From positions 1-57,081 of the forward strand of contig JADGOJ010000004.1 in NCBI GenBank assembly GCA_017883045.1: 57,081 nt of DNA, read 5' to 3'. This document shows, piece after piece, positions 25,343-43,873 of this stretch. The translations under genes were made by a program, and so were the position numbers. Numbering within the stretch: the first letter of the stretch is position 1; each line of letters begins with the position of its first letter. The DNA comes from Acidimicrobiales bacterium. Its GTDB lineage: Bacteria; Actinomycetota; Acidimicrobiia; Acidimicrobiales; RAAP-2. A model generated the notes under the pieces. That model saw only the letters and a program-made list of their open reading frames with translations. It was not told the DNA's origin and did not search any database.

Positions 25343-25710
25343 TACAGCACCTCCGGCGCCAGTGAGATAATGCGCATGAACTTCTTGTCACGAAGCTCGC
25401 GGCCGACGGGCCCGAAGATTCGGGTACCGCGCGGCTGCAGCTGGTCGTTGATCAGCACCGCCGCATTCTCGTCGAACTTGATGTACGAACCGTCGGGACG
25501 ACGCTTCTCCTTGGCCGTGCGAACGACGACGCAGCGCACCACGTCGCCCTTCTTGACCGCGGCGCCCGGGATGGCGTCCTTCACCGTGGCGATGAAGACG
25601 TCACCGATCGAGGCGTAGCGACGGCGTGAGCCACCGAGCACCCGGATGCACAGGACTTCCTTCGCACCGCTGTTGTCGGCGACCTTGAGGCGGGACTCTT
25701 GCTGGATCAT
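25342..25710 (-). CDS. rplN: 50S ribosomal protein L14
   Basis: Subunit-bridge protein next to L19. A 122-residue protein, [27 protein letters not shown], with [26 protein letters not shown] and the end [13 protein letters not shown]. First gene of the spc section; it overlaps rpsQ by 4 bases. Confidence 0.98.
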   Translation of the reverse strand: MIQQESRLKVADNSGAKEVLCIRVLGGSRRRYASIGDVFIATVKDAIPGAAVKKGDVVRCVVVRTAKEKRRPDGSYIKFDENAAVLINDQLQPRGTRIFGPVGRELRDKKFMRIISLAPEVL

Positions 25711-25985
25711 CGAGCACGCTCCACTATCTCGGTCAGGCGCCAGCGCTTCAGCTTGGACAGGGGGCGGGTCTCCTGCACGCGAACCTTGTCGCCGATCTTG
25801 GCTTCGCCCTTCTCGTCGTGGACGTAGAGCTTCTTGGTGCGCTGCACGGTCTTGCCGTAACGGGGGTGGCTTACGCGCTCGTTCACCGCCACGACCAAGG
25901 TCGAGTCCATCTTGTTCGAGAGGACGATGCCCTCGCGTACCTTGCGGGGGTTCTCTCGCGTTGTTTCGTTCGTCGAGTCAGTCAT
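25707..25985 (-). CDS. rpsQ: 30S ribosomal protein S17
   Basis: Early-assembly protein that binds 16S helix 11. A 92-residue OB-fold protein with [21 protein letters not shown] near residue 14 and [22 protein letters not shown] at the C-terminus. Last gene of the S10 section, 2 bases after rpmC. Confidence 0.97.
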   Translation of the reverse strand: MTDSTNETTRENPRKVREGIVLSNKMDSTLVVAVNERVSHPRYGKTVQRTKKLYVHDEKGEAKIGDKVRVQETRPLSKLKRWRLTEIVERAR

Positions 25986-25987
25986 GA

Positions 25988-26221
25988 CTACTCACCTTCT
26001 CTTACGGCTTCGGCGGCCGCGATCTCACGCTCGCGCATGAACGTCGACAGGCGCGCGATGTCCCTGCGCACCAGTCCCAGTCGGGCCGAGTTGTCGAGTT
26101 GGCCGGTCGCCAACTGGAAGCGGAGGTTGAACAGCTCACGGCGGGCTTCGCCGAGTCGCTCCACCAGTTCGTGGTCTCCGAGGAGTCGCATCTCCGCGAC
26201 GCGTTCTTTGGTCGTTGCCAT
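25988..26221 (-). CDS. rpmC: 50S ribosomal protein L29
   Basis: Small helical protein at the tunnel exit that contacts SRP and trigger factor. A 77-residue coiled-coil hairpin with [30 protein letters not shown], the L29 signature. Its start overlaps the rplP stop by one base (TAATG). Confidence 0.97.
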   Translation of the reverse strand: MATTKERVAEMRLLGDHELVERLGEARRELFNLRFQLATGQLDNSARLGLVRRDIARLSTFMREREIAAAEAVREGE

Positions 26222-26658
26222 TAGATGGTCACCTCCGGGGTGCCGTGCGTGCCGGGACGCACGACGAACTTGGCCTTGATCGGCAACTTCTGGATGGCGC
26301 GCTCCATGGCGGCGCGCGCCAGGGTCTCGTCGACTCCACCGAGCTCGAACATGATGCGTCCGGGCTTCACGACGGCGACCCAGAACTCGGGATTGCCCTT
26401 GCCCGAGCCCATACGTGTCTCGGCCGGCTTCTGGGTGACGGGCTTGTCCGGGAACACCCGGATCCAGACCTTGCCACCACGCTTGACGTGACGGGTCATC
26501 GCGATACGAGCGGCCTCGATCTGACGAGCGGTGATCCAGCCCCTCTCGAGGGCCTGGATGCCGAAGTCGCCGAAGCTCAACTCGACGCCGCCCTTGGCCA
26601 TACCGGCCATGCGACCGCGCTGCTGCTTGCGGTGCTTCACCTTGCGGGGCATCAACAT
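26221..26658 (-). CDS. rplP: 50S ribosomal protein L16
   Basis: Binds the A-site finger and helps position aminoacyl-tRNA. A 145-residue protein, [24 protein letters not shown], with the [29 protein letters not shown] signature split over residues 80-108. The first Met (26658) is taken as start since L16 proteins begin ML-x-PK. Start lies 2 bases after rpsC. Confidence 0.97.
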   Translation of the reverse strand: MLMPRKVKHRKQQRGRMAGMAKGGVELSFGDFGIQALERGWITARQIEAARIAMTRHVKRGGKVWIRVFPDKPVTQKPAETRMGSGKGNPEFWVAVVKPGRIMFELGGVDETLARAAMERAIQKLPIKAKFVVRPGTHGTPEVTI

Positions 26659-26660
26659 GA

Positions 26661-27587
26661 TTACTCAGCGTCCTTTCGGAAGTGGGGGGTGTCGGTGTGC
26701 TCTTGGGCCGTGCGTCGCTCGATCTCTTCCTCGACGCTCAACTGGGCTTCGACCTCGGGGGTCGCCGCCAACAGGTCGACGGGGTTCACGTCCACGACGG
26801 CTTCCTCGGCGACGGGCTCGGCCTCGACGCGACGGCGTCCACCGCCGGCGCGAACGACGCCCTTGGGTGCGCCCGCGGCGCCCGCGGCGACCGGCACGGC
26901 GTCCCCGGCGGCCATCGCGGCCTCGCGGACGATCTTCTCGTCGTTGGTCAACTGGTAGGGCAGGATATCGCCCTTGTAGATCCAGACCTTCACGCCGATG
27001 CGACCGGTCGAGGTGCGAGCCTCACGAAAGCCGTAGTCGATGTCCGCGCGAAGGGTGTGCAATGGCACGCGGCCTTCACGGTAGGACTCGCGACGAGACA
27101 TTTCCGCGCCACCGAGGCGGCCTGAGGCTTGGATCTTGACGCCCATGGCCCCGGCCTTCTGGACGGTCTGGATGCCACGCTTCATGGCGCGGCGGAAGGC
27201 CACGCGACGAAGGAGCTGGTCGCAGATGCCCTGGGCGATCAATGCGGCGTCCAACTCGGGCTGCTTGATCTCCTGGATGTTCAGCGAGATCTTGTTCTTC
27301 TGGCCCGTGATCTTCTCGAGGTCCTTCTTCAGGCGCTCGGCCTCAGCACCGCGGCGACCGATCACGATGCCCGGGCGGGCCGTGTGGATGTCGACGCGGA
27401 TGCGGTCGGAGTTGCGTTCGATCTCGATGCGGCTCACGGCGGCGCTCTCGAGCTGCTTGGTCAGGTAATCGCGGATCTTCCAGTCCTCGATGACGAGGTC
27501 CTTGTATCCGCGCTCCTTGAACCAGCGCGACTTCCAGTCCGTCGTGATGCCGAGACGGAAACCGTAGGGGTTTACCTTCTGACCCAT
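26661..27587 (-). CDS. rpsC: 30S ribosomal protein S3 with long C-terminal extension
   Basis: mRNA-entry protein with a KH domain ([19 protein letters not shown] near residue 77) and C-terminal S3 domain ending near residue 212 ([13 protein letters not shown]). The total is 308 residues, about 90 more than E. coli S3; residues beyond 215 are Ala/Val/Gly- and then Glu-rich, with a short [12 protein letters not shown] switch from basic to acidic. Actinobacterial S3 proteins often have such tails, but this one is long. Overlaps the rplV stop by one base. Confidence 0.97.
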   Translation of the reverse strand: MGQKVNPYGFRLGITTDWKSRWFKERGYKDLVIEDWKIRDYLTKQLESAAVSRIEIERNSDRIRVDIHTARPGIVIGRRGAEAERLKKDLEKITGQKNKISLNIQEIKQPELDAALIAQGICDQLLRRVAFRRAMKRGIQTVQKAGAMGVKIQASGRLGGAEMSRRESYREGRVPLHTLRADIDYGFREARTSTGRIGVKVWIYKGDILPYQLTNDEKIVREAAMAAGDAVPVAAGAAGAPKGVVRAGGGRRRVEAEPVAEEAVVDVNPVDLLAATPEVEAQLSVEEEIERRTAQEHTDTPHFRKDAE

Positions 27588-28285
27588 TACTTCGTCTCCT
27601 CAGTGGTGTCGTCCGACACCGTCGTGTCCGCAGGGGTCTCCTCGGCGTCCGTTACCTCGACCTGTTCGTCAACGACTTCCGTTCCGACGGCGTCGTTCTC
27701 GACAACGCCCTCGACGGGGTTGTTCACGACGTCGAACTCCATGACGTCGGTCTCACTCGCCTCGTTCTCGATCGCCTCGTTCTCGAGTGCTTCGGCTGCG
27801 GCGGTCTCGCGCTTGTTGAGGCTCGCGGTCTGGTCGGCGCGACGGCGCGACGACGCGACGCGACGCGAGCGCGAGACGACGGCCTGCGCGGAGCGAGCGG
27901 CCCTCAGGACCTCGAGGCGGTCGTCGTCGAGGCGCGACACGATCACGGTGATGTGGCACGAACGCTTGCGGATCTTGCCCGCACGACCGCGCGCACGCGG
28001 CGTGAAGCGCTTCATCGTGATGCCCTCGTCGGCGTAGGCGGCCGAGACGAAGAGCTCGTCGGCCTGCATGCCGTCGTTGTTCACGGCGTTGGCGACAGCC
28101 GAAGCCAGCACCTTGCCGATGACGTCGGCGGCCTCGCGGGTCGTGCCCGCCAGGATCTCGCGCGCGGTGGTGACGTCCTCATTGCGGATGATGTTCAGCA
28201 CGACTCGGGCCTTGCTGGCCGACATGTGGTAGCCGCGCAGCGTGGCGCGGGTCCCCGGGCGTTCGTTGATCTTGGGACCGGTCAT
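27587..28285 (-). CDS. rplV: 50S ribosomal protein L22 with long charged C-terminal extension
   Basis: Exit-tunnel protein whose beta-hairpin ([22 protein letters not shown], about 97-118) lines the tunnel. The L22 core ends near residue 122. A further 110 residues follow: a basic segment [15 protein letters not shown], then an acidic low-complexity tail rich in Glu, Asp, Val and Thr (about 160-232). The total of 232 residues is roughly twice the usual length. The same frame runs uninterrupted to the overlapping rpsC start (TAATG), so the tail is genuine coding sequence. Confidence 0.96.
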   Translation of the reverse strand: MTGPKINERPGTRATLRGYHMSASKARVVLNIIRNEDVTTAREILAGTTREAADVIGKVLASAVANAVNNDGMQADELFVSAAYADEGITMKRFTPRARGRAGKIRKRSCHITVIVSRLDDDRLEVLRAARSAQAVVSRSRRVASSRRRADQTASLNKRETAAAEALENEAIENEASETDVMEFDVVNNPVEGVVENDAVGTEVVDEQVEVTDAEETPADTTVSDDTTEETK

Positions 28286-28563
28286 TAGCGCTTACCCGTC
28301 TTTTCCTGGCCGGCGTGGAACCTGAAGGTGCGCGTCGGGGCGAACTCACCAAGTTTGTGGCCGACCATCGACTCGTTGACGAACACCGGCACGTGACGAC
28401 GACCGTCGTGGACCGCGAAGGTGTGCCCGACCATGTCGGGGATCACCGTCGAGCGTCGGCTCCAGGTCTTGATGACCTTCTTCTCGTTGGCCGCGTTCAT
28501 GGCGTCCACCTTCTTCAACAGGTGGGCGTCGATGAATGGGCCCTTCTTTAAGCTGCGTGACAT
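28285..28563 (-). CDS. rpsS: 30S ribosomal protein S19
   Basis: Head protein binding 16S rRNA with S13. A 92-residue protein, [23 protein letters not shown], with [27 protein letters not shown] and [16 protein letters not shown], all canonical. It overlaps rplV by one base. Confidence 0.98.
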   Translation of the reverse strand: MSRSLKKGPFIDAHLLKKVDAMNAANEKKVIKTWSRRSTVIPDMVGHTFAVHDGRRHVPVFVNESMVGHKLGEFAPTRTFRFHAGQEKTGKR

Positions 28564-28570
28564 TTTCTAC

Positions 28571-29404
28571 CTACCTCCGCGAGCCGCGTCCACGGCGACG
28601 ACGAATAATGAGCGCGTCTGATGCCTTTGGCAGACGCGTACGACCTTCTGGCTGACCCCACGGCGAAACGGGGTGACGTCCACCGGAAGTCTTGCCTTCA
28701 CCGCCACCGAGCGGGTGGTCGACCGGGTTCATGGCGACACCACGCGTCTGGGGGCGGATGCCCTTCCAGCGGTTGCGTCCGGCCTTGCCGATCTTGATGA
28801 GTTCGTGCTCCGAGTTGCCGACGATGCCGAGCGTGGCACGACAGTCGATCGGCACGCGGCGCATCTCGGTCGAGGGAAGGCGGAGTGTGGCGTAGTCGCC
28901 CTCCTTCGCGACGATCTGGACACTCATGCCGGCGCTGCGGGCCATCTTGCCGCCGCCGCCGGGGCGAAGCTCCACGTTGTGGACCGTCGAACCGGTAGGG
29001 ATGAATCGCATCGGCAGCGAGTTACCCGCGCGGATGTCGGCCTTGGGGCCGGACTCGACCATGTCGCCCACCTTCAGACCGTTGGGCGCGAGGATGTAGC
29101 GCTTCTCACCGTCGAGGTAGTGCAGCAGGGCGATGCGACAGGTGCGGTTCGGGTCGTACTCGATGGCCGCGACCTTGGCCGGGACACCATCCTTGTTGCG
29201 CTTGAAGTCGATGATGCGGTACTGCTGCTTGTGGCCACCACCGCGGTGACGCGACGTCTTGCGGCCGTTCGCGTTTCGTCCACCCGTCTTGGGCTTGGAG
29301 GCGAGCAGCGACTTCTCCGGCGTCGACTTCGTGATGTCGGCGAAGTCCGACACCGTCTGGAAGCGACGACCGGGGCTGGTTGGTTTGCGTTGACGCAGTG
29401 CCAT
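28571..29404 (-). CDS. rplB: 50S ribosomal protein L2
   Basis: Needed for subunit association and peptidyl-transferase activity. A 277-residue protein with [17 protein letters not shown] near 52, the RNA-binding core and the C-terminal signature [25 protein letters not shown] containing the functionally important histidine. Starts 8 bases after rplW. Confidence 0.98.
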   Translation of the reverse strand: MALRQRKPTSPGRRFQTVSDFADITKSTPEKSLLASKPKTGGRNANGRKTSRHRGGGHKQQYRIIDFKRNKDGVPAKVAAIEYDPNRTCRIALLHYLDGEKRYILAPNGLKVGDMVESGPKADIRAGNSLPMRFIPTGSTVHNVELRPGGGGKMARSAGMSVQIVAKEGDYATLRLPSTEMRRVPIDCRATLGIVGNSEHELIKIGKAGRNRWKGIRPQTRGVAMNPVDHPLGGGEGKTSGGRHPVSPWGQPEGRTRLPKASDALIIRRRRGRGSRR

Positions 29405-29412
29405 GGCAGTCC

Positions 29413-29703
29413 TTAACTCTCGAAGAGGTTGATCGTGTCGCCCTGCTTGAGGGTGACGATGGCCCGCTTGGTGCTGGGGCGAGCGCCCACGACACCGGTA
29501 CGGCGATTGCGTGTCGCCTTGCCCTTGCGGTTGAGGGTATTGACGTTGGTGACCTTGACATTGAAGGCCTGCTCAACGGCGTTGCGAACGTCGATCTTGG
29601 TCGCCCGAGGGTCGACGATGAAGACGTAGGTGTGGTTGTCCATCAGTCCGTAGGTCTTCTCCGAGACGACGGGACGGATAAGGACACTCATGGCGTCGCG
29701 CAT
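29413..29703 (-). CDS. rplW: 50S ribosomal protein L23
   Basis: Exit-site docking protein for trigger factor and SRP. A 96-residue protein with [41 protein letters not shown] and [19 protein letters not shown]. The first Met (29703) overlaps the rplD stop as TGATG; an internal Met (MSVLIRPV) four codons on is an alternative start. Confidence 0.97.
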   Translation of the reverse strand: MRDAMSVLIRPVVSEKTYGLMDNHTYVFIVDPRATKIDVRNAVEQAFNVKVTNVNTLNRKGKATRNRRTGVVGARPSTKRAIVTLKQGDTINLFES

Positions 29704-30383
29704 CAGCTGTTCTCCTTCGCGATGGGCAAGGTGGCGTCGGTGAAGAGCACCCAGTCCGAGTCGAGGACGTCGTAGGCGTTGACCTCGCCGGCGTCGATGG
29801 TCTTGACGTTCATCAGGTTGCGGAACGAGGAGAAGGCGACCGCGTCGTCACGGCTCAGCACGACGAGGATCTTGCCCTCGAGGCCGAGCGCGTTCAGCGA
29901 CTTGACCGCTTCCTTGGTCTTGGGCTCGCTCCAGTCGCCGAAGCCGTCGACCAGGGCCACGCGTTCGAGCGCGGCACGGTCCGACAGCGCCGAGTAGAGC
30001 GCCAGGCGGATCATCTTCTTGGGCGTCTTCTGGTCGTACTTGCGGGGCTTCGGTCCGAGGGCGATGCCGCCACCCGGGTAGTGCGGCGCGCGGATGGTCC
30101 CCTGACGGGCGCCACCGGTGCCCTTCTGGTTGAAAGGCTTCTTGCCACCACCGCGTACTTCCTTGCGGGTCTTGGTCGACTGGGTGCCGGCGCGCTTGGC
30201 GGCGAGCTGGGCCTTGACGACCTGGTGCATCACGGCCATGTTGGGCTCGATGCCGAAGATGGTCGGCTCGAGGTCGACGGTGCCGAGCTCGGCGCCGTCG
30301 AGGGACTTGCGCGCCACCGAGCGGCTGGCGGGGGCCGGACGGTCCTTCTTGATCGGACCGCGCAGTGTAAAGACGTCGCTCAT
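29703..30383 (-). CDS. rplD: 50S ribosomal protein L4
   Basis: Tunnel-constriction protein and, in E. coli, autoregulator of the S10 operon. The 226-residue protein includes the loop TKTRKEVRGGGKKPFNQKGTGGARQGT (about 72-98) that reaches into the tunnel and the C-terminal RNA-binding domain. Its ATG overlaps the rplC stop as ATGA. Whether it controls the leader upstream of rplC is untested. Confidence 0.97.
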   Translation of the reverse strand: MSDVFTLRGPIKKDRPAPASRSVARKSLDGAELGTVDLEPTIFGIEPNMAVMHQVVKAQLAAKRAGTQSTKTRKEVRGGGKKPFNQKGTGGARQGTIRAPHYPGGGIALGPKPRKYDQKTPKKMIRLALYSALSDRAALERVALVDGFGDWSEPKTKEAVKSLNALGLEGKILVVLSRDDAVAFSSFRNLMNVKTIDAGEVNAYDVLDSDWVLFTDATLPIAKENS

Positions 30384-31039
30384 CGTGCGCCTCCGGCCTT
30401 CATCGGGTTCTTCACCGACGTGCGCAGAACGACCACGCCGCCGCGAGGGCCGGGCACGGCACCCTTCACGAGCACGAGGTTGCGCTCGACGTCAACGCCG
30501 ATCACTTCGAGGTTGGTGGTGGTGACCTGGCCGCCGCCCATGCGTCCGGCCATCTTCGTGCCCTTGAACACGCGACCGGGGGTCGCGCAGGCACCGATGG
30601 AACCAGGGGCGCGGTGGTGCTTGTGGTTACCGTGCGCGGCGCCCTGTCCCGAGAAGTTGTGGCGCTTCATGCCACCGGCGAAGCCCTTGCCCTTGGACAC
30701 GGCGGTGGCGTCGATCATCTCGCCCTTTTCGAAGGTGTCGACCAGGATCTCCTGGCCCACCGAGTAGCCGCTGACGTCGTCGATGCGAAGCTCGACGAGC
30801 TTCTTGCCCGGCGTGACGCCGGCCTTGTCGAAGTGGCCGAGCTCGGGCTTGGTCATTGTCGACGTACGACGAGTGCCCCACGTGACCTGAAGGGCCGAGT
30901 AGCCCTCCTTCTCGGGGGTCTTCACCTGGACGACGCGAGCTGGGCTGACTCGGACAACAGTCACCGGGATGGCCCGATTCTGGCTGTCCCAGACCTGGGT
31001 CATGCCCACCTTCTCGCCGACGATCGCTTTGGTCGCCAC
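30380..31039 (-). CDS. rplC: 50S ribosomal protein L3
   Basis: Early assembly protein near the peptidyl-transferase centre. GTG 31039 gives 219 residues, VATKAIVGEKVGMTQVWDSQ, matching the family start; GAGGG lies just before it. An upstream ATG at 31066 would add nine unsupported residues. KRHNFSGQGAAHGNHKHHRAPGSIG near 135 is the long extension that approaches the active site. It is preceded by a 225-base leader after rpsJ. Confidence 0.96.
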   Translation of the reverse strand: MATKAIVGEKVGMTQVWDSQNRAIPVTVVRVSPARVVQVKTPEKEGYSALQVTWGTRRTSTMTKPELGHFDKAGVTPGKKLVELRIDDVSGYSVGQEILVDTFEKGEMIDATAVSKGKGFAGGMKRHNFSGQGAAHGNHKHHRAPGSIGACATPGRVFKGTKMAGRMGGGQVTTTNLEVIGVDVERNLVLVKGAVPGPRGGVVVLRTSVKNPMKAGGAR

Positions 31040-31205
31040 GTTTCCCTCTTCTCTACTGATCTGCACGTCGGTTCGTCCGACATACAGACGCTCCGCCGGG
31101 CAACAAAACCCGAACGGAGCGCTCGACTGGTTTGGTCCAGCGTTCCCCTTGCGGGCGACTGAACACTTCTCTTGTACTCCACTGTCCCCAAAGACAGGGC
31201 TATTA
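31040..31205 (-). promoter_or_regulatory. Structured leader of rplC (between rpsJ and L3 genes)
   Basis: The 225-base rpsJ-rplC gap is far longer than other junctions in the cluster. In RNA sense it contains hairpin CTGTC/GACAG (31182-31197) and a strong two-part hairpin (31089-31121) with outer stem CGCTCCG/CGGAGCG and inner stem CGGG/CCCG. The second ends about 50 bases before the L3 GTG and lacks a U-run, so it looks more like a protein-binding leader than a terminator. Function is inferred. Confidence 0.5.
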
Positions 31206-31235
31206 ACCGTACACCATTCGACCCCGACAGCGCAA
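31206..31235 (-). promoter_or_regulatory. Internal promoter for rplC and following genes (TTGCGC-N18-TACGGT)
   Basis: Minus-strand TTGCGC (31230-31235) and TACGGT (31206-31211) are separated by 18 bases in the rpsJ-rplC gap. The -10 fits the TAnnnT pattern common in actinobacteria. Transcripts from here would carry a leader of about 160 bases containing the two hairpins. Confidence 0.5.
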
Positions 31236-31264
31236 AGTCGCTGGCGGGGCCGAAGGCGTGCTTA

Positions 31265-31588
31265 CTAGACCTGGCGAATCTTGATCTCGATGTCCACGCC
31301 GGCTGGAAGGTCGAGGCGCTGGAGCGAGTCGACGGTCTTGGCGGTGTGGTCCACGATGTCCAAGAGACGCTTGTGCACGCGCATCTCGAAGTGCTCGCGG
31401 CTGTCCTTGTGCTTGTGCGGCCCGCGAACCACCGTGTAACGGTGCTTCTCGGTCGGCAGCGGCACTGGCCCCTGCACCTTGGCGTTCGTGCGCTCGACCG
31501 TTTGCACGATCTTCGCAGTGGACTGGTCCAGGATGCCGTGGTCGAAGGCCTTCAGCCGGATTCGGATCATCTGTCGGTTGTCGGCCAT
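31265..31588 (-). CDS. rpsJ: 30S ribosomal protein S10
   Basis: Head protein and NusG/NusB partner in antitermination. A 107-residue protein, [24 protein letters not shown], with [31 protein letters not shown], the conserved loop and the invariant ending [13 protein letters not shown]. Seven bases separate it from tuf, so it is probably co-transcribed with tuf rather than with rplC. Confidence 0.98.
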   Translation of the reverse strand: MADNRQMIRIRLKAFDHGILDQSTAKIVQTVERTNAKVQGPVPLPTEKHRYTVVRGPHKHKDSREHFEMRVHKRLLDIVDHTAKTVDSLQRLDLPAGVDIEIKIRQV

Positions 31589-31595
31589 GGCCTAC

Positions 31596-32783
<1,188 letters not shown>

Positions 32784-32811
32784 TGTCGGGGACTTACTTT
32801 CTGTCTAGTGA

Positions 32812-32830
32812 CGGACCCTCCGCGGGTCCG
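32812..32830 (-). promoter_or_regulatory. Hairpin in tuf 5' leader
   Basis: CGGACCC (32812-32818) and GGGTCCG (32824-32830) form a perfect 7-bp stem with a 5-base loop, 29 bases upstream of the tuf ATG. No T-run follows in the direction of transcription. It may modulate tuf mRNA or mark a processing site. Confidence 0.4.
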
Positions 32831-32877
32831 CCGTGTTTGTTTCGGCCCTCCCCGACGACGGTTTGGACCTTGTTATT

Positions 32878-32891
32878 GCTGGTTTCCCAGC
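32878..32891 (-). terminator. Small hairpin after fusA stop region
   Basis: In RNA sense, GCTGG-GAAA-CCAGC, a 5-bp stem with a GNRA tetraloop, lies a few bases after the fusA stop codon. It lacks a U-run, so it may stabilise the fusA 3' end rather than terminate. The rest of the fusA-tuf gap shows no clear promoter. Confidence 0.3.
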
Positions 32892-32894
32892 TTC

Positions 32895-34982
32895 CTACGC
32901 GCCAGTGGCCTTGGCCACGATCTCCTTAGCGATCGAGTCAGGGACTTCAGCGTACGAATGGAACTGCATGGTGTACGTCGCGCGCCCTTGGGTGCGAGAA
33001 CGCAGGTCAGTAGCGTAGCCGAACATGTCGGCCAGAGGAACAAGTGCCTTAATTGCTTGGCTGTTGCCCTTCTGCTCCATGCCCTCGACACGACCGCGCC
33101 GCGACGAAAGGTCGCCGATGACGTCGCCCATGTAGTCCTCGGGGGTGACCACTTCGACGGCCATGATCGGCTCGAGGAGCACGGGGCTGGCGAGGCGGGC
33201 GGCCTTCTTCACCGCGATGGAGCCGGCGATCTTGAAGGCCATCTCCGAGGAGTCGACGTCGTGGTAGCTGCCGTAGGTCAGGCGAACGCGCACGTCCACG
33301 ACCGGGAAGCCGGCGAGCACGCCCGCGGTCAGCGCCTCGGTGATGCCCTGGTTGACCGGCTGGATGTACTCCTTGGGAATGACCCCGCCGGAGATCTCGT
33401 CGACGAACTCGTAGCCGCCACCGGGGCCCGTGGGCTCGAGGGTGATCACGACGTGGCCGTACTGGCCCTTGCCACCGGTCTGGCGCACGTACTTCTCTTC
33501 GACCTTGGTGACGGTCTTGCGGACTGTCTCGCGGTACGCGACCTGGGGCTTGCCCACGTTGGCGTCCACGGCGAACTCGCGCAGCATGCGGTCGACGAGC
33601 ACTTCGAGGTGCAACTCGCCCATTCCCGAGATGATGGTCTGACCGGTCTCCTCGTCGGTGCGCACGCGGAACGTGGGGTCCTCTTCGGAGAGCGAGTAGA
33701 GCGCCTTGCCCAGTTTGTCCTGGTCGGCCTTGGTCTTGGGCTCGACAGCGACGTGGATGACGGGTTCGGGGAACGTGAGCGTCTCGAGCTGGATTGGCTG
33801 GTCGACGGAACTGAGCGTGTCGCCGGTCGTGACCTGCTTCAGACCCACCGCGGCGACGATGTCGCCGGTGCGGATGGTGTCGAGGTCCTCGCGGTTGTTG
33901 GCGTGCATCAAGAGGAGTCGTCCGAGACGCTCCTTCTTCATGCCCTTGGTGGTGTTGAGGACGGTGTCGCCCTTCTCGAGGGTGCCCGAGTACACGCGCA
34001 GGTACGTCAACTTGCCGACGTAGGGGTCGGTCTGGATCTTGAAGGCGAGCGCGGAGAAGGGCTCGTCGTCGGACGGCTTGCGCTCGATGACCTCTTCCTT
34101 GCCCGGCTTGGTGCCCTGGGTGGGGGGTAGGTCGATCGGCGACGGCAGGAAGTCCACGACCGCGTCGAGCATGGGCTGGACGCCCTTGTTCTTGAAGGCC
34201 GAGCCGTTCAGGATCGGCACGCAGAGGCCCTCGAGGGTGCCGCGGCGCAGCGCCGCGCGGATGTCGGCGGTCGCGATCTCCTCGTCGCCCAGGACCTTCT
34301 CCATCAGGTGGTCGTCGAAGGTCGTGAGGATGTCGAGCAGCTTGACGCGGTACTCGGCGGCCTGCTCCCTGTACTCGTCGGGGATGTCGATGACCTCGAC
34401 CTTCTCGCCGTGCTCGTCGTGGTGGATCGTGGCGGTCATCGAGCAGATGTCGATGATGCCCAGGTACCCGCCCTCGGCGCCGATGGGCAGCTGGATCACC
34501 GCGGGGGTGCAGTCCAGGCGGTCCTCGATCATCGCGACGCAGCGGAAGAAGTCCGCGCCGATGCGGTCCATCTTGTTCACGAAGCAGATGCGCGGCACGT
34601 GGTACTTGTTGGCCTGGCGCCAGACGGTCTCGGTCTGGGGCTCGACGCCGGCGACGGCGTCGAACACCGCGACGGCGCCGTCGAGCACGCGCAGCGAACG
34701 CTCCACCTCGACGGTGAAGTCGACGTGGCCCGGAGTGTCGATGATGTTGATGCGGTGGCCGTTCCACTGACAGGTGGTCGCAGCCGAGGTGATGGTGATG
34801 CCGCGCTCCTGCTCCTGGACCATCCAGTCCATGGTCGCGGCACCCTCGTGCACCTCACCGATCTTGTAGTTCTTGCCCGTGTAGAACAAGATGCGCTCGG
34901 TCGTGGTGGTCTTGCCGGCGTCGATGTGCGCCATGATGCCGATATTTCGGACCTTGTCCAGGGGGAATTCACGTGCGGTCAT
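32895..34982 (-). CDS. fusA: Elongation factor G
   Basis: GTPase that drives translocation and, with RRF, ribosome recycling. A 695-residue protein with G1 [20 protein letters not shown]-type [14 protein letters not shown]3 [10 protein letters not shown]4 NKMDR and the C-terminal domains IV and V ([24 protein letters not shown]). ATG 34982, 18 bases after rpsG. Standard str-operon position. Confidence 0.98.
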   Translation of the reverse strand: MTAREFPLDKVRNIGIMAHIDAGKTTTTERILFYTGKNYKIGEVHEGAATMDWMVQEQERGITITSAATTCQWNGHRINIIDTPGHVDFTVEVERSLRVLDGAVAVFDAVAGVEPQTETVWRQANKYHVPRICFVNKMDRIGADFFRCVAMIEDRLDCTPAVIQLPIGAEGGYLGIIDICSMTATIHHDEHGEKVEVIDIPDEYREQAAEYRVKLLDILTTFDDHLMEKVLGDEEIATADIRAALRRGTLEGLCVPILNGSAFKNKGVQPMLDAVVDFLPSPIDLPPTQGTKPGKEEVIERKPSDDEPFSALAFKIQTDPYVGKLTYLRVYSGTLEKGDTVLNTTKGMKKERLGRLLLMHANNREDLDTIRTGDIVAAVGLKQVTTGDTLSSVDQPIQLETLTFPEPVIHVAVEPKTKADQDKLGKALYSLSEEDPTFRVRTDEETGQTIISGMGELHLEVLVDRMLREFAVDANVGKPQVAYRETVRKTVTKVEEKYVRQTGGKGQYGHVVITLEPTGPGGGYEFVDEISGGVIPKEYIQPVNQGITEALTAGVLAGFPVVDVRVRLTYGSYHDVDSSEMAFKIAGSIAVKKAARLASPVLLEPIMAVEVVTPEDYMGDVIGDLSSRRGRVEGMEQKGNSQAIKALVPLADMFGYATDLRSRTQGRATYTMQFHSYAEVPDSIAKEIVAKATGA

Positions 34983-35000
34983 TTCAATAACTCTCTTTGA

Positions 35001-35471
35001 TTACCAGCGGTAGTGCGCGAAGGCCTTGTTGGACTCGGCCATCTTGGCCATGTCCTCGCGACGCTTCACCGCGGCGCCGACGCCATTGCTGGCGTCGATG
35101 ATCTCATTGGCGAGACGCTCGGCCATGGTCTTCTCGCGACGCTTCTTGGCGAAGTCGGTGAGCCAACGGATGGCCAGCGTCGTCGAACGCCGCGGGCGGA
35201 CCTCGACCGGGACCTGGTAGGTGGTGCCACCGACGCGGCGGCTGCGCACCTCGAGCTCGGGACGGACGTTCTCCAGCGCGCGCTTCAAGGTGGCCACGGG
35301 GTCGGTGCCGGTCTTCTGCTCGACCTGCTCGAGGGCGGTGTAGACGATGCGCTCGGCGATGGTGCGCTTGCCGCGCTCGAGGATCTTGTTGGTCACCTGG
35401 GTGACGAGGACCGACTTGTAGATCGGGTCGACGGGCACTTCACGACGGACGGCGGGACCCTTACGAGGCAT
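35001..35471 (-). CDS. rpsG: 30S ribosomal protein S7
   Basis: Head-assembly initiator that contacts E-site tRNA; in E. coli it represses the str operon. The 156-residue protein starts [20 protein letters not shown] and has [29 protein letters not shown] overlaps the rpsL stop by one base. Confidence 0.98.
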   Translation of the reverse strand: MPRKGPAVRREVPVDPIYKSVLVTQVTNKILERGKRTIAERIVYTALEQVEQKTGTDPVATLKRALENVRPELEVRSRRVGGTTYQVPVEVRPRRSTTLAIRWLTDFAKKRREKTMAERLANEIIDASNGVGAAVKRREDMAKMAESNKAFAHYRW

Positions 35472-35842
35472 TACTTCTCCCTTTTCGCACCGTAGCGGCT
35501 ACGGGCTTGCTTGCGGTCGCGCACACCGGAGGTGTCGAGCGCGCCGCGGATGATCTTGTAACGCACACCCGGGAGGTCCTTCACACGTCCCCCACGCACG
35601 AGCACGATCGAGTGCTCCTGGAGGTTGTGGCCGACGCCGGGGATGTAGGCGGTGACTTCGACGCCCGAGGTGAGCCGGACACGGGCGACCTTTCGCAGCG
35701 CGGAGTTCGGCTTCTTGGGCGTGACCGTGTGGACGCGGGTGCAGACACCACGACGCTGCGGGGCCCCCTTCAGGGCCGGCGTCTTGGTCTTGGATACCTT
35801 GTCCTGTCGACCCTTTCGGACCAACTGTGCAATTGTGGGCAC
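35471..35842 (-). CDS. rpsL: 30S ribosomal protein S12
   Basis: Decoding-centre protein. A 123-residue protein with the [11 protein letters not shown] start, [15 protein letters not shown] (the lysine corresponding to E. coli K42, unchanged) and the VKDLPGVRY loop (lysine corresponding to K87 unchanged), so there is no classic streptomycin-resistance substitution. GTG start at 35842. First gene of the str section, 133 bases from rpoC. Confidence 0.98.
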   Translation of the reverse strand: MPTIAQLVRKGRQDKVSKTKTPALKGAPQRRGVCTRVHTVTPKKPNSALRKVARVRLTSGVEVTAYIPGVGHNLQEHSIVLVRGGRVKDLPGVRYKIIRGALDTSGVRDRKQARSRYGAKREK

Positions 35843-35878
35843 GCGGAACCTCTTCTAGTTGAACTTCGTTCTTGGAAC

Positions 35879-35897
35879 GTGCCAGTGACATCGGCAC
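35879..35897 (-). promoter_or_regulatory. Hairpin in rpsL 5' leader
   Basis: GTGCC (35879-35883) and GGCAC (35893-35897) form a 5-bp stem with a 9-base loop between the promoter -10 and the rpsL start. A weak candidate for leader structure. Confidence 0.3.
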
Positions 35898-35908
35898 GCG
35901 GACTGTCT

Positions 35909-35938
35909 ATCCTACGACAAACAACCTAATGACGGCAA
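35909..35938 (-). promoter_or_regulatory. Promoter of rpsL-rpsG-fusA (TTGCCG-N18-TAGGAT)
   Basis: Minus-strand TTGCCG (35933-35938) and TAGGAT (35909-35914) with an 18-base spacer, giving a leader of about 60 bases before the rpsL GTG. It lies directly after the rpoC terminator-like stem. Confidence 0.5.
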
Positions 35939-35941
35939 GCC

Positions 35942-35968
35942 CGCCACCGACCACGGGGGCCGGTGGCG
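35942..35968 (-). terminator. Strong hairpin downstream of rpoC
   Basis: CGCCACCG (35942-35949) and CGGTGGCG (35961-35968) form a perfect 8-bp stem with an 11-base loop, 7 bases after the rpoC stop codon. The sequence that follows is GC-rich without a U-run, so it may be a Rho-assisted or partial terminator between rpoBC and the str genes. Confidence 0.45.
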
Positions 35969-35975
35969 AACCTGG

Positions 35976-43687
<7,712 letters not shown>

Positions 43688-43794
43688 CGGACTATCCTCC
43701 GTGTAAGTGGGTGGCTACTACAGGCTGTTCCCATGGCCAAGTGCAAAACGGCGTCAGGGGATGACAAAGTTGAGTGCAGGGACACGGTCTTTCA

Positions 43795-43824
43795 ACTCTA
43801 GTGGCTCCGACGGGGAATGCGCAA
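43795..43824 (-). promoter_or_regulatory. rpoB proximal promoter (TTGCGC-N18-TAGAGT)
   Basis: Minus-strand TTGCGC (43819-43824) and TAGAGT (43795-43800) with an 18-base spacer, about 110 bases upstream of the rpoB TTG. Confidence 0.5.
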
Positions 43825-43873
43825 ATAGCGCTCCCCTGTCGGGGACACGCGGCCGTCGAAGTCGGTTGCGCTC

